This document shows positions 52,114 to 59,959 of a stretch of DNA of 64,000 nucleotides, one piece after another. The notes under the pieces are model-generated. The model saw only the letters and a program-made list of their open reading frames with translations, searched no databases and was not told where the DNA came from. The translations under genes were made by a program, and so were the position numbers. The DNA comes from Bacillota bacterium (GTDB lineage Bacteria > Bacillota > Clostridia > Christensenellales > SZUA-584): NCBI GenBank assembly GCA_023390815.1, contig JAEWCC010000008.1, positions 62,001-126,000 of the forward strand, given 5' to 3'. Each line of letters opens with the position of its first letter. The stretch's first letter is position 1.

Positions 52114-53937
52114 ATGCCAAAACACAGAAGCAAAAAAAGCAACCCTTTGAGCAACATGTTAAGACAGGTGAAAGTGCGGTCCGAGCTGCTTTGGCGGCGA
52201 TTGCCCGGCAAGCAGATCAAGGCGCGTTTCGCGTCACTCCTGCAAGGCAAACACGCAAAAGCGGTTTCCGAGCCTGCCAAAACGCCTGTAGTCCTTTCCG
52301 CCCGTCAGGCGGACAACAGAACCACACCCGTAACACGTTCCCGCAGTTACAGCAGTAAACGCCGTCGTGTGTTCCGGATAAAAAACATTCGCCGCGTACT
52401 CGTAGCAGCGGGCGCTCTGGCGGTCGTGATTATCGGTGTCGTATTGGCTGTAACGCTGACAGGCGGCAAGCAGCAGACGGTCGCCCAGGCCGATTCTTTG
52501 GCTTCCGCGCCGGAGATGAGCACCTCGACTGTTCCGGACGAGACAAAGCTGGCGAGCATATCGGTTGTAACCCCGGTATACGAGTCGGTACGGATTACTC
52601 AGGGGACAACCGCCGCCGTAGTCGGCGATGTTCAGGGACGGCTGATGGAACTGGGTTACATGGACTCTGACGAGCCGGACAGCATCTTCGGCAATCAAAC
52701 CGCTGCAGCTGTCAATCATTTCAAAACCCAACACGGTCTTGAAGCCAACGGCATCGTGGACGAGCAGACCTATTCGCTGCTGTTTTCCGATCAGGCGCAG
52801 TACTATACCATCACGATCGGCGCAGAGGACAACGACGTCTATGACATGCAGCAGCGGCTGATGGAACTGGGTTATATGGACACCGCAACCGGATACTTCG
52901 GTAAGGAAACCGAAGCGGCGGTTAAGAAGTTTCAGAAGCTCAACAACATTGAGCAGGATGGTAAGATTGGCCAGGGAACGCGTGAAATGCTTTATTCCAC
53001 CGACGTTGTCGCCAATATCTACGCGCCAGGCGAACACAGCGACAAAATCCTTAATTATCAGAAGCGCTTGAAAAAGCTCGGATATCTGATGACCGAACCG
53101 GACGGCAGCTTCGGGAAGGATACCAAAGAAGCTGTTCAGCGCTTCCAGGAAGCCAACGGCATAATCGCGGACGGATATATCGGACCCGCGACGGCGGGCG
53201 CGCTGATGTCGAGCGAGGCGCAGAGCAGCGCCCTTTCCGTGGGGAGCAGGAGTTCCCAGGTGACGACGGTTCAGGAAAGGCTTAAAAAGCTCGGATATAT
53301 GAGCCGGGTAACGGGATATTTCGGAGAGGATACGGAGTCCGCAGTGCGTAAATTCCAGAAGCGGAACGGCCTCTCTCAGGATGGCAGAGTCGGTCCCAAT
53401 ACGCTCAACGTACTGATGTCGTCCAGCGCTAAAAAAGCCTCTACAGGGTCAAGTTCGGGTTCAAGCTCCGGTTCACATTCCGGCGGCTCGAACTCCGGCG
53501 GCTCGAACTCCGGCGGTTCAAATTCCGGTGGTTCAAATTCCGGCTCCGGTTCCACCCCCAACATCACGGGCGCCAATGTGGAGTCCTTCCTCTCGGTAGC
53601 GGAGTCTAAGCTGGGCAAAGAATATACCCGCGGCGCAAAAGGGCCGAACGAGTTCGACTGCTCCGGTTTTGTATACTGGTGTCTGAAACAGGTCGGCGTC
53701 AACCAGAGCTATATGACGTCATACACATGGCGCAGCACAACGAAATATACGCGGATCGAAAATATGAGCGATCTTAAGCGCGGTGACGTAATCGTATACA
53801 AAGGACACGTTGCTATCTGCGCGGGCAATGGCGTGATGGTTGATGCGTCATCCAGTAACGACAAGGTCGTCAAACGTAAATATACCGGTTCCAGCTATTG
53901 GTCCCGCAACTTCATCTGCGGCTACCGGATATTCTAA
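52114..53937 (+). CDS. Membrane-anchored NlpC/P60 endopeptidase with four PG-binding domains (copy 2)
   Basis: The protein has 607 residues and the same architecture as copy 1. It has a basic N-terminus starting MPKHRSKKS, a membrane helix near 94-116, four PG_binding_1 repeats (about 175-465), and a Ser/Gly linker built of GGSNS units (about 470-495). The NlpC/P60 domain has Cys516 in NEFDCSGFVYWC and the His of YKGHVAICAG. The fourth PG-binding repeat (GYMSRVTGYFGEDTE) and the catalytic region are almost identical between the copies, whereas the N-termini and linkers differ. This is a tandem duplication with faster change in the linker. Ribosome binding site: GGTGGAG. Confidence 0.93.
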   Translation: MPKHRSKKSNPLSNMLRQVKVRSELLWRRLPGKQIKARFASLLQGKHAKAVSEPAKTPVVLSARQADNRTTPVTRSRSYSSKRRRVFRIKNIRRVLVAAGALAVVIIGVVLAVTLTGGKQQTVAQADSLASAPEMSTSTVPDETKLASISVVTPVYESVRITQGTTAAVVGDVQGRLMELGYMDSDEPDSIFGNQTAAAVNHFKTQHGLEANGIVDEQTYSLLFSDQAQYYTITIGAEDNDVYDMQQRLMELGYMDTATGYFGKETEAAVKKFQKLNNIEQDGKIGQGTREMLYSTDVVANIYAPGEHSDKILNYQKRLKKLGYLMTEPDGSFGKDTKEAVQRFQEANGIIADGYIGPATAGALMSSEAQSSALSVGSRSSQVTTVQERLKKLGYMSRVTGYFGEDTESAVRKFQKRNGLSQDGRVGPNTLNVLMSSSAKKASTGSSSGSSSGSHSGGSNSGGSNSGGSNSGGSNSGSGSTPNITGANVESFLSVAESKLGKEYTRGAKGPNEFDCSGFVYWCLKQVGVNQSYMTSYTWRSTTKYTRIENMSDLKRGDVIVYKGHVAICAGNGVMVDASSSNDKVVKRKYTGSSYWSRNFICGYRIF

Positions 53938-53951
53938 AATTCTATGCCAAG

Positions 53952-53977
53952 AAAGAGGGGGCTCCGGCCTCCTCTTT
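53952..53977 (+). terminator. Intrinsic terminator after copy 2
   Basis: AAAGAGGGGGC, TCCG, GCCTCCTCTTT lies 15 bp after the stop codon. Its U tract is weak (TTTCAGTTT). Confidence 0.75.
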
Positions 53978-54111
53978 CAGTTTAATGAAAACCACGTTAT
54001 GGGATGCTGAGCCTACAGCGAAGCATCGTTCAGTGCTTGATATCTAAAGAATCGCCTGTGCTTGGCATGGGTATCGGTACGCACCACAAAACGAAAAAAT
54101 GCAGTTGCCAT

Positions 54112-54138
54112 AAAAGAGGAGGCTTCGGCCTCCTCTTC
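54112..54138 (+). terminator. Second, related terminator-like hairpin
   Basis: AAAAGAGGAGGC, TTCG, GCCTCCTCTT is followed by CGTTT. The hairpin is close in sequence to the one at 53952-53977 and has no intact gene before it, so it looks like a duplicated 3' flank. Confidence 0.6.
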
Positions 54139-54184
54139 GTTTAGTTGAAATTCATACCGTTTTGCATCTGCGCCAGCACGACTA

Positions 54185-54240
54185 CGCTGTGTATATGCTA
54201 TTGGTCCTGCAACTTCTTTTGATACCGGATATTATTAAAG
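54185..54240 (+). pseudogene. Decayed 3' end of a third NlpC/P60 paralogue
   Basis: Bases about 54197-54236 align with the last codons of copy 2. GCTATTGGTCCTGCAACTTC matches GCTATTGGTCCCGCAACTTC in the gene with one difference, and after a short deletion TACCGGATATT followed by a TAA-like triplet matches the gene's final codons. A terminator-like hairpin follows at 54261, as after the intact copies. No upstream coding sequence remains, so only a remnant is left. This rests on my alignment by eye of about 40 bases. Confidence 0.6.
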
Positions 54241-54260
54241 CGACCCAGTTGAATGATAGG

Positions 54261-54284
54261 AGGAGGTTAAAACCTCCTCTTCGT
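54261..54284 (+). terminator. Third related terminator-like hairpin
   Basis: AGGAGGTT, AA, AACCTCCT is followed by CTTCGTTT. It stands after the pseudogene remnant. The tail (CTTCGTTTA, then TTCATACCG) repeats the sequence after the 54112 hairpin, which supports serial duplication. Nothing else is seen up to the lipoprotein gene end at 54414. Confidence 0.55.
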
Positions 54285-54413
54285 TTATCTGATATTCATA
54301 CCGCCCGTTGCAACCGCGACTTGCGCGACCGGGCTTTGCGTGCCGCATCAGAAGGATGCGGTCTGTGAGCGTCTGTACTAATACACAAATGCACCGGCCT
54401 CAGGATCGATGCG

Positions 54414-54971
54414 TTATGGGGCATCCAGCTCTTCCGTGGTTTCTGTACCGGTTTCGTCAGGGAGAGTCGCGGTGTCATCCGGGAGAGCTTCAGTGTCCTC
54501 TTCCTCATCCTCGCAATCTGCGCAGCGCGTCATCACGGTCACGCTGCCATCCTCAGCCTCACAGCGCAGCGTATTCGCATCCTGTATAATATACGTAGTC
54601 TGCATACCGCTCGCACTGAGAACCAGCTGATTGGCAGATACGCTATACTGCCCCTGCCCTATCGGCTCGCCTTCCGCACTGTAAATAAAATATGCCCCGC
54701 TCTTCGTAATCTCCAGCGTAAAATCGGCACCCATCTGGGCCATCTGATCCGCGCTCACCGCCTGACCGTTTTCGTCAAGAACCGCAGAAACCGACCAGTT
54801 TCCCGAAAAATCGACATCTGCAAAATCGGGGGGCGTGGTGGGTACGGGCGTAGGCGATGCAGCCGTATTGGAGGTACTCGGTGTTGACTGCGGGGTCTCA
54901 TTTTTTGTGCACGCGGCGAGCAGCGCCGTCATAACCACCAGCACCAACAATATCGCGCAACCTCGTTTCAT
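54414..54971 (-). CDS. Small surface lipoprotein, function unknown
   Basis: The protein has 185 residues from ATG 54971 (AAGGAG upstream); the much longer open frame before it lacks a ribosome binding site. The signal peptide MKRGCAILLVLVVMTALLAACTKNE has a lipobox LLAAC, so the mature protein begins at that Cys and is lipid-anchored outside the membrane. A Ser/Thr/Pro linker (about 25-50) leads to a small beta-rich domain (FSGNWSVSAVLDENGQAV, TLEITKSGAYFIYSAEGEPIG, YSVSANQLVLSASG) resembling lipocalin-like domains in clostridial lipoproteins. The C-terminal tail is strongly acidic (Glu/Asp/Thr). It is a single gene, convergent with the hydrolases. Confidence 0.82.
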   Translation of the reverse strand: MKRGCAILLVLVVMTALLAACTKNETPQSTPSTSNTAASPTPVPTTPPDFADVDFSGNWSVSAVLDENGQAVSADQMAQMGADFTLEITKSGAYFIYSAEGEPIGQGQYSVSANQLVLSASGMQTTYIIQDANTLRCEAEDGSVTVMTRCADCEDEEEDTEALPDDTATLPDETGTETTEELDAP

Positions 54972-55084
54972 CGCTATGCACTCCTTCATCTGTTTTAGTA
55001 CCATTATATGGATTGGTGCCGAAAATGTCAACCAAAACAATGGCGGATGGCAATCCTCTTTCTTCCACCCCTGATTTACTGCCC

Positions 55085-55154
55085 TGATAAAAACAACCGG
55101 GCAGCCTTTGTGCGCTCGCGGTTGAATGCGATTTTTGTCGCAGCTGCCCGGGTT
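55085..55154 (-). terminator. Long stem-loop terminator after rhaB
   Basis: On the minus strand AACCCGGGCAGC pairs with GCTGCCCGGTT across a 37-nt loop and is followed by GTTTTTATC, 20 bp past the rhaB stop codon. The loop itself contains a smaller GCG stem. Confidence 0.65.
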
Positions 55155-55173
55155 ATCATTTCGATTAATTTCG

Positions 55174-56661
55174 CTAATTTGTCTCAGCGCCCCGGCCTTT
55201 GATCGTTTTGTATGTTTCGTACGCTTCAGACCATTGCGCCGTATCCTTCGGTTCGAATTCATCGACCGCAAAGGAGCGCGAGATGACTTCTCGCATCTCG
55301 GCAAAATCCGCAACCTCGCCGGAACTCTTTACCTGCATCATCAGGTTGCCGATTGCGGTCGCTTCATACGGCCCGGCAACGACTGCACGGTCGATCGCGC
55401 CTGCTGTAAACTGGTTGAGCAGCGCGTTCTTCGCGCCGCCGCCCACGATATGCAGCACGTCGATCCGGCCTTCCTTCATCTGCTCAAGTCCTTCAAACGC
55501 TTCACGATACGTCATTGCGAGGCTCTCATATACGGTACGGGCAATCTCCCCTTTCGTCTGAGGCACGCGCTGTCCTGTAGATGCGCAATACCGCTGGATC
55601 TTCTCCGGCATGTCTTCGCCTCTGAAGAACTCATTTGAATTGACGTCAATAAACGACGCAAAAGCAGGCGCGGCTTTGGCCATACCCACGATATCGTCCC
55701 AACTGACGCTGCCCTCCCGGTCCCAGAAGCGCTTGCAGTTCTGGATGATCCAGAGGCCCATGATATTGCGCAGCGGGCGGTAACCGCCCGTGATCGTGCC
55801 TTCGTTGGAAAACTGATGGCTGTATACGTCATCGCCCATCAATGTATGATCGGAAACGACGCCCATCAGCGACCACGTGCCCGACGAGATATAGGCATAA
55901 TTCTCTGTGCGCGCAGGTACGGAGGCAACCGCCGATGCGGTATCGTGCGAACCCACGCAGATAACGTTGGCCGCTTCCTTCAGCCCGGTATCCTGCAGTA
56001 CGGTGGGCACCAGCTTGCCTTTCACTTCACCGCTCATCTGGATATCGGCCAGCAGCGACCGTTCGATGCCCGCCATACCGAGCAATTCATCCGACCAGCG
56101 ACCCGTTGTGCTGTCCAGCATCTGCATGGTGGTGGCGTTGGTATACTCCGTCGATTTGACGCCGCACAACATGTATCCGAGTAAGTCAGGCATTAAGAGC
56201 ACCTTATCGGCTGCCCGCAGCTGCGGGTCGTTCTGCTGCACCATATCATAAAGCTGATATAACGTGTTGAACTCAAGATTCGCGATTCCCGTCATGTCGA
56301 ATGCGGTTCTCTCGCCATATTTGGCGTGGAACGCTTTCATGCCGCGCGCGCCCCGCGGGTCCCTGTAGGAACGCGGGTTGCCGACAATGCTGCCCATGCG
56401 GTCGACCACACCGAAATCCACCCCCCACGTATCGATACCGATACCGGAAAGCGGCTCGGAGCAGTTTTTCGCGTAAAGTCCGATGCCCTCGAGAATGGAG
56501 CTGTATAGGCGCAGGACATCCCAGTAATAGCCGTCCTGCACGCGCACGTAGTTGTTTTCAAAGCGGTTGATCTCTTCGAGCGTAAGTTTATCGCCGTCGA
56601 ATCGGCCGAGTATCGTACGCCCGTTGCTCGCGCCCAGATCTGCCGCCAAGTAGTTCTTCAT
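55174..56661 (-). CDS. rhaB: Rhamnulokinase
   Basis: The protein has 495 residues, an FGGY-family kinase that phosphorylates L-rhamnulose at C1. The N-terminal LAADLGASNGRTILGRFDG is the phosphate-binding motif with the family's typical AASNGR-like form. GIDTWGVDFGVVD holds the catalytic Asp, and LHIVGGGAKNALLNQFTAGAID is the C-terminal adenosine-binding loop. It is the last gene of the rhaA-aldolase-rhaB unit, 12 bp after the aldolase. Operon content makes rhamnulose the likely substrate; fuculose is the alternative. Confidence 0.93.
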   Translation of the reverse strand: MKNYLAADLGASNGRTILGRFDGDKLTLEEINRFENNYVRVQDGYYWDVLRLYSSILEGIGLYAKNCSEPLSGIGIDTWGVDFGVVDRMGSIVGNPRSYRDPRGARGMKAFHAKYGERTAFDMTGIANLEFNTLYQLYDMVQQNDPQLRAADKVLLMPDLLGYMLCGVKSTEYTNATTMQMLDSTTGRWSDELLGMAGIERSLLADIQMSGEVKGKLVPTVLQDTGLKEAANVICVGSHDTASAVASVPARTENYAYISSGTWSLMGVVSDHTLMGDDVYSHQFSNEGTITGGYRPLRNIMGLWIIQNCKRFWDREGSVSWDDIVGMAKAAPAFASFIDVNSNEFFRGEDMPEKIQRYCASTGQRVPQTKGEIARTVYESLAMTYREAFEGLEQMKEGRIDVLHIVGGGAKNALLNQFTAGAIDRAVVAGPYEATAIGNLMMQVKSSGEVADFAEMREVISRSFAVDEFEPKDTAQWSEAYETYKTIKGRGAETN

Positions 56662-56673
56662 CGTGTCTCTCCC

Positions 56674-57690
56674 TTATTTAACGAGTTTTGCGCGGTACTT
56701 CTCGCTCTCCCAGCTGCCGATGAAGCTGGCGTCCTTCTCCTGCATCTGCCGCAGCGTAAGGCCAGCTTTTCGTATCGCGTCGATTACGAATACCACGCCG
56801 AGCAGGGTCTCCTCCACCGTCTGCGCTTCCTTTTCGCTCATGCAGTATTCAATGCCATCCATGCCCAACCTGACCGTATCACCGATCTTGTTGCCGATGT
56901 ACACGAGCTGGTCCGGATACAGCTTCAGGGCGCCAAAGTATGCCTCGTCCGCGCCGATTGCGGTCATCGCGTCTTTCAGGAAAGCCGTGCCGCTCACGAA
57001 TCCCTCCCCTGCTGCGCGCACGCGCGGCATCGGGAACTCGCCGATACGCAGATAGCTGCGGATTGCCTCGTTCGCTTTCTCGTGCAGCGCAATCGCCTCG
57101 CTGTCACTGTCCGCATGGGCGATGACACCGTGGTTTTCGAGGAATATCACCTCGGGTGCCGCGCCATTAACTGCTCGGTACGCGTCCACGGCCTGCTTGA
57201 TCGTCAGCGTTAGCCGGAAACCCGGGTCGACGTACGGCACGAAGATATACCGAAGCCCGGAACCGCTAAATATCTTTTCGGCCAGCGAACGGCCTTCCTC
57301 GCTGCAGCACAGCACATTCGCGTATACCGAGTGCGTGTGGATGACGCAGCGGCTCAGGAACGAATGGAAGCCGACTTCCACCGAGGGACGCTTGCTTTCC
57401 ATGCCGGGCAGCAGCCGGATGTTGTCCAGGTTGACCTGAAGGCTCTCTTTCTCGAAATCCTTCTCCGCGCCCCCAACGGATTCATAATACCGCATAATGG
57501 CCGGATAGTCCACTGTCACATATCCTTTGTCCGCGGTAATTTCTCCGAGCGTGTAGCCCGAAGCCTTGATGCCCATGAGCGTATCGTCAAACTTGACGGA
57601 GGTATTTCCGCCGCCGCCCTGTACGTAATCGGCACGCGCGCCCGCGTAGGACGAAATGCTGACCAGTTGCTTTTTTCCGTTGTCGTACAT
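56674..57690 (-). CDS. Class II aldolase, probable rhamnulose-1-phosphate aldolase
   Basis: The protein has 338 residues. The zinc-dependent class II aldolase/adducin fold shows GGGGNTSVKF, the metal-binding HTHSVYANVL and LENHGVIAHADS. It should split rhamnulose-1-phosphate into dihydroxyacetone phosphate and lactaldehyde. It is longer than E. coli RhaD (about 274 residues) and looks like the aldolase half of the larger bifunctional RhaD/alcohol dehydrogenase proteins, here without the dehydrogenase half. AAGGAG precedes ATG 57690. It lies 12 bp after rhaA and 12 bp before rhaB. Confidence 0.85.
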   Translation of the reverse strand: MYDNGKKQLVSISSYAGARADYVQGGGGNTSVKFDDTLMGIKASGYTLGEITADKGYVTVDYPAIMRYYESVGGAEKDFEKESLQVNLDNIRLLPGMESKRPSVEVGFHSFLSRCVIHTHSVYANVLCCSEEGRSLAEKIFSGSGLRYIFVPYVDPGFRLTLTIKQAVDAYRAVNGAAPEVIFLENHGVIAHADSDSEAIALHEKANEAIRSYLRIGEFPMPRVRAAGEGFVSGTAFLKDAMTAIGADEAYFGALKLYPDQLVYIGNKIGDTVRLGMDGIEYCMSEKEAQTVEETLLGVVFVIDAIRKAGLTLRQMQEKDASFIGSWESEKYRAKLVK

Positions 57691-57702
57691 GCTGTTAACT
57701 CC

Positions 57703-58959
57703 TTACCGCTTCGAGAGTACGTCGGCTTCGTATTTCTTCACAGCCTCCAGCCAGTCGAAACCCGCCGGAACGCCGCACTGCGCGCAATACTCGTCCCATA
57801 CCGCGCCCCACGGCAGCTGCTTGACCTCTTCGGTGAGTACCAGCCGGGAGGTGTAGTCGAACTTCTCTTCAGCCTCGCGGATTGCCGCGGGCTCCAGCAT
57901 CGCGGTGAGCAGCGCCCGCTGGAATGCGCGCGCACCCGTAACCCAGGCCGCGATACGGTTGATGCTCGCGTCGAAGTAATCGAGCGCGCAGAAAATACGG
58001 TCGATGCCGGCTTTTACGCACTCGCGCGCAATCAGCTGCGTATCATCCGTGAGCGTCGTCACATGGTCGCTGTCCCAGCGGATACCGCGCGATACGTGCA
58101 GCAGCACGTTATCGAGGAAGAGCAGCACGGAGCTGATCTTATCCGCAATGGTTTCGGTGGGATGGAAATGGCCCGAATCAAGGCACAGCGCAAGGTTGTG
58201 CTTCACGGCGTATCCCATATAGAATTCAAACGAGCCGGGTACAAAGCTTTCCGATCCGATACCGAACAGCTTACTTTCCACCGCGTCCACGAGGTGCGCC
58301 TTGTCATAATGGTCTTCGAATATCTCATCGAGCGAATCCGCGAGCCGTTTGCGGTATGCCATACGGTTGGCGGGAACATCTTTCATGCCATCCGCAGCCC
58401 AGATGTTGTTGACACAGGCAGAACCAAGCTGCTTGCCAAACTCCGCCCCGATCTCGCGCGTGCGTTTGCAGTGGTCGATCCAGAACCTTCTGACCTGCGC
58501 GTCGGGATGTGTGAGGGTCATATCGTTTTTGAACATCGGGTGGGAGAATAATGAGGGGTTGAAATCCAGTGCGCATTGGTTCTTCTTGGCCCAGTCGATC
58601 CACCGGGTGAAATGCGAAACGTCAATCCGATCCCGGTCGGCCTTCTGACCGGAGAATTCCGCGTACATCGCGTGCAGGTTGAGCCGCTTTTTGCCCGGGA
58701 TGAGCGAAAACGTCATATCGATATCCGAGCGCAGTTCATCTCCGGTGCGTGCCTTTCCGGGGTAGTTGCCCGTCGTCATAATGCCGCCCGTAAGCGCCCC
58801 GCCGGACTCCAGGCCCGTTACGTCGTCGCCCTGCCAGCAGTGGATGGAAACCGGAACTTCTTTGAGCGAAGCGATCGCTCCATCGGTGTCTACGCCGAAG
58901 CTCTTGTAGCGCGCCTTGGCAAGCTCGTATGCGCCTTTAATTTCGTTTCTGTCTCTCAT
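57703..58959 (-). CDS. rhaA: L-rhamnose isomerase
   Basis: The protein has 418 residues from ATG 58959 (AAGGAGGATATC upstream); the longer frame lacks a ribosome binding site. It converts L-rhamnose to L-rhamnulose. VPVSIHCWQGDDVTGLE is the signature near the N-terminus, followed by GNYPGKARTGDELRSD, and the metal-site segments ESKLFGIGSESFVPGSFEFYMGYA, LCLDSGHFHPTE and WDSDHVTTLTDD. It is the first gene of the rha unit, with a promoter about 105 bp upstream. Confidence 0.97.
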   Translation of the reverse strand: MRDRNEIKGAYELAKARYKSFGVDTDGAIASLKEVPVSIHCWQGDDVTGLESGGALTGGIMTTGNYPGKARTGDELRSDIDMTFSLIPGKKRLNLHAMYAEFSGQKADRDRIDVSHFTRWIDWAKKNQCALDFNPSLFSHPMFKNDMTLTHPDAQVRRFWIDHCKRTREIGAEFGKQLGSACVNNIWAADGMKDVPANRMAYRKRLADSLDEIFEDHYDKAHLVDAVESKLFGIGSESFVPGSFEFYMGYAVKHNLALCLDSGHFHPTETIADKISSVLLFLDNVLLHVSRGIRWDSDHVTTLTDDTQLIARECVKAGIDRIFCALDYFDASINRIAAWVTGARAFQRALLTAMLEPAAIREAEEKFDYTSRLVLTEEVKQLPWGAVWDEYCAQCGVPAGFDWLEAVKKYEADVLSKR

Positions 58960-59063
58960 GATATCCTCCTTGCACGTTTTATCCGTGATGATTCTAATTG
59001 CCAGATCGCAATCCCACATGCCGCACCCTTGCAGTAAACCCTGTGCTGCTTTTCGCCATGATC

Positions 59064-59093
59064 ATTATATAACGTGCGACGCAGCCAAAACAA
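59064..59093 (-). promoter_or_regulatory. Candidate promoter of rhaA-aldolase-rhaB
   Basis: On the minus strand TTGTTT (59093-59088) and TATAAT (59069-59064) are 18 bp apart. The stretch 59094-59200 further upstream is AT-rich, without a gene and without a clear cre site. Confidence 0.6.
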
Positions 59094-59224
59094 GATCATT
59101 TTTGGTTTTATCTTTCTTTTTCTGTGGTTGCCTTTGTTTTGTGATGTTATTATTGCTTTTTCAGATTGTTCGCAGATTCCTGATTGATTTGTTTATTCCA
59201 ATGTAAATAGCTCCCGGACGCACA

Positions 59225-59283
59225 ACGGGATAGCACGCATAACGCGCGTATCCCGTGAGCCACAGGCCGCTTTCGCGGCAGTC
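59225..59283 (-). terminator. Hairpin pair after the cyclase gene, possible terminator
   Basis: Two hairpins stand between the cyclase stop codon and the rha promoter: GCCGC/GCGGC with a TTTC-type loop (59269-59283), and ACGGGATA/TATCCCGT with a 16-nt loop (59225-59256). Neither has a good U tract on the minus strand, so termination may depend on another factor or be leaky. Confidence 0.4.
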
Positions 59284-59304
59284 ATATTCATGAGCTACCT
59301 GACG

Positions 59305-59943
59305 TTAATCCAGCATGGCGATTGCGCGCACCGGCGAACCGTCGCGTCCCTTGAGCTTGAGCGGCAGCGCGCAGAAGGTAAACGGCTCAGAGCCGATTGC
59401 CGCAAGGTTCGCAATGCCCTCCACAATGAGCACGCCTTTGCCCAGCATTGCCTGATGAACGCCCTTCCATTCCACCGGGTTCGGGCAGGGCATATCCATA
59501 CCTACAAGCCCTACGCCCTTTTTGGCAAACCATTGGGCGAGTTCCATCGTAATTACCGGAAAATCCGAAAAGAACTCTTTGTTTGGAAACACTTTCCCCC
59601 ATCCCGTGTCGATAATGACGCTGTAGCCTTCGTCGATCTTCTTCTCATAAGGCAGCAGATCCTTAATCGTGATCTCCTCTTTGGGTTTTTTATATGTCAG
59701 GTCGGCTTTTACCGCGCGTACGATCCAGCGGTCGAGCGCGATCTGGTCAATTGTTTCGGCGTCCGGCAGCATGTGCAGCGGCGCGTCAACATGGGTTCCT
59801 TGATGGGTGGACATGGTCACGCGGGAAAGGTTGTAGCCCAGCGTATCGAGCGTGCAGTGCCACGATACCGAGAGCTTGGGATCCATCGGCATCGTAGGCG
59901 CGCCGTCATACATGTCCGCTGTCAAATCGATATACTTTGGCAT
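59305..59943 (-). CDS. Cyclase-family metal hydrolase (kynurenine formamidase-like fold)
   Basis: The protein has 212 residues from ATG 59943 (GGAAAGGAACC upstream). The metal-binding signature HQGTHVDAPLH is intact, with the supporting YSVIIDTGW and GLVGMDMPCPNP stretches. Relatives hydrolyse amide or lactone bonds (kynurenine formamidase, isatin hydrolase). Here it lies 16 bp after an SDR dehydrogenase and downstream of a sugar ABC importer. The pair could oxidise a sugar to a lactone and then open the lactone, but this is inference. Confidence 0.87.
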   Translation of the reverse strand: MPKYIDLTADMYDGAPTMPMDPKLSVSWHCTLDTLGYNLSRVTMSTHQGTHVDAPLHMLPDAETIDQIALDRWIVRAVKADLTYKKPKEEITIKDLLPYEKKIDEGYSVIIDTGWGKVFPNKEFFSDFPVITMELAQWFAKKGVGLVGMDMPCPNPVEWKGVHQAMLGKGVLIVEGIANLAAIGSEPFTFCALPLKLKGRDGSPVRAIAMLD

Positions 59944-59959
59944 AGTGGTTCCTTTCCGG

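Noticed and set aside
53460..53545. Short tandem repeats that could look like a CRISPR-like or satellite array
   Set aside because: They are in frame and encode the Ser/Gly linker (GGSNS units) of the second hydrolase; units are about 15 bp with no spacers.
55126..55313. N-terminal extension of the lipoprotein frame up to 55313
   Set aside because: It lacks a ribosome binding site, runs through the rhaB terminator and into rhaB, and would bury the obvious signal peptide and lipobox.
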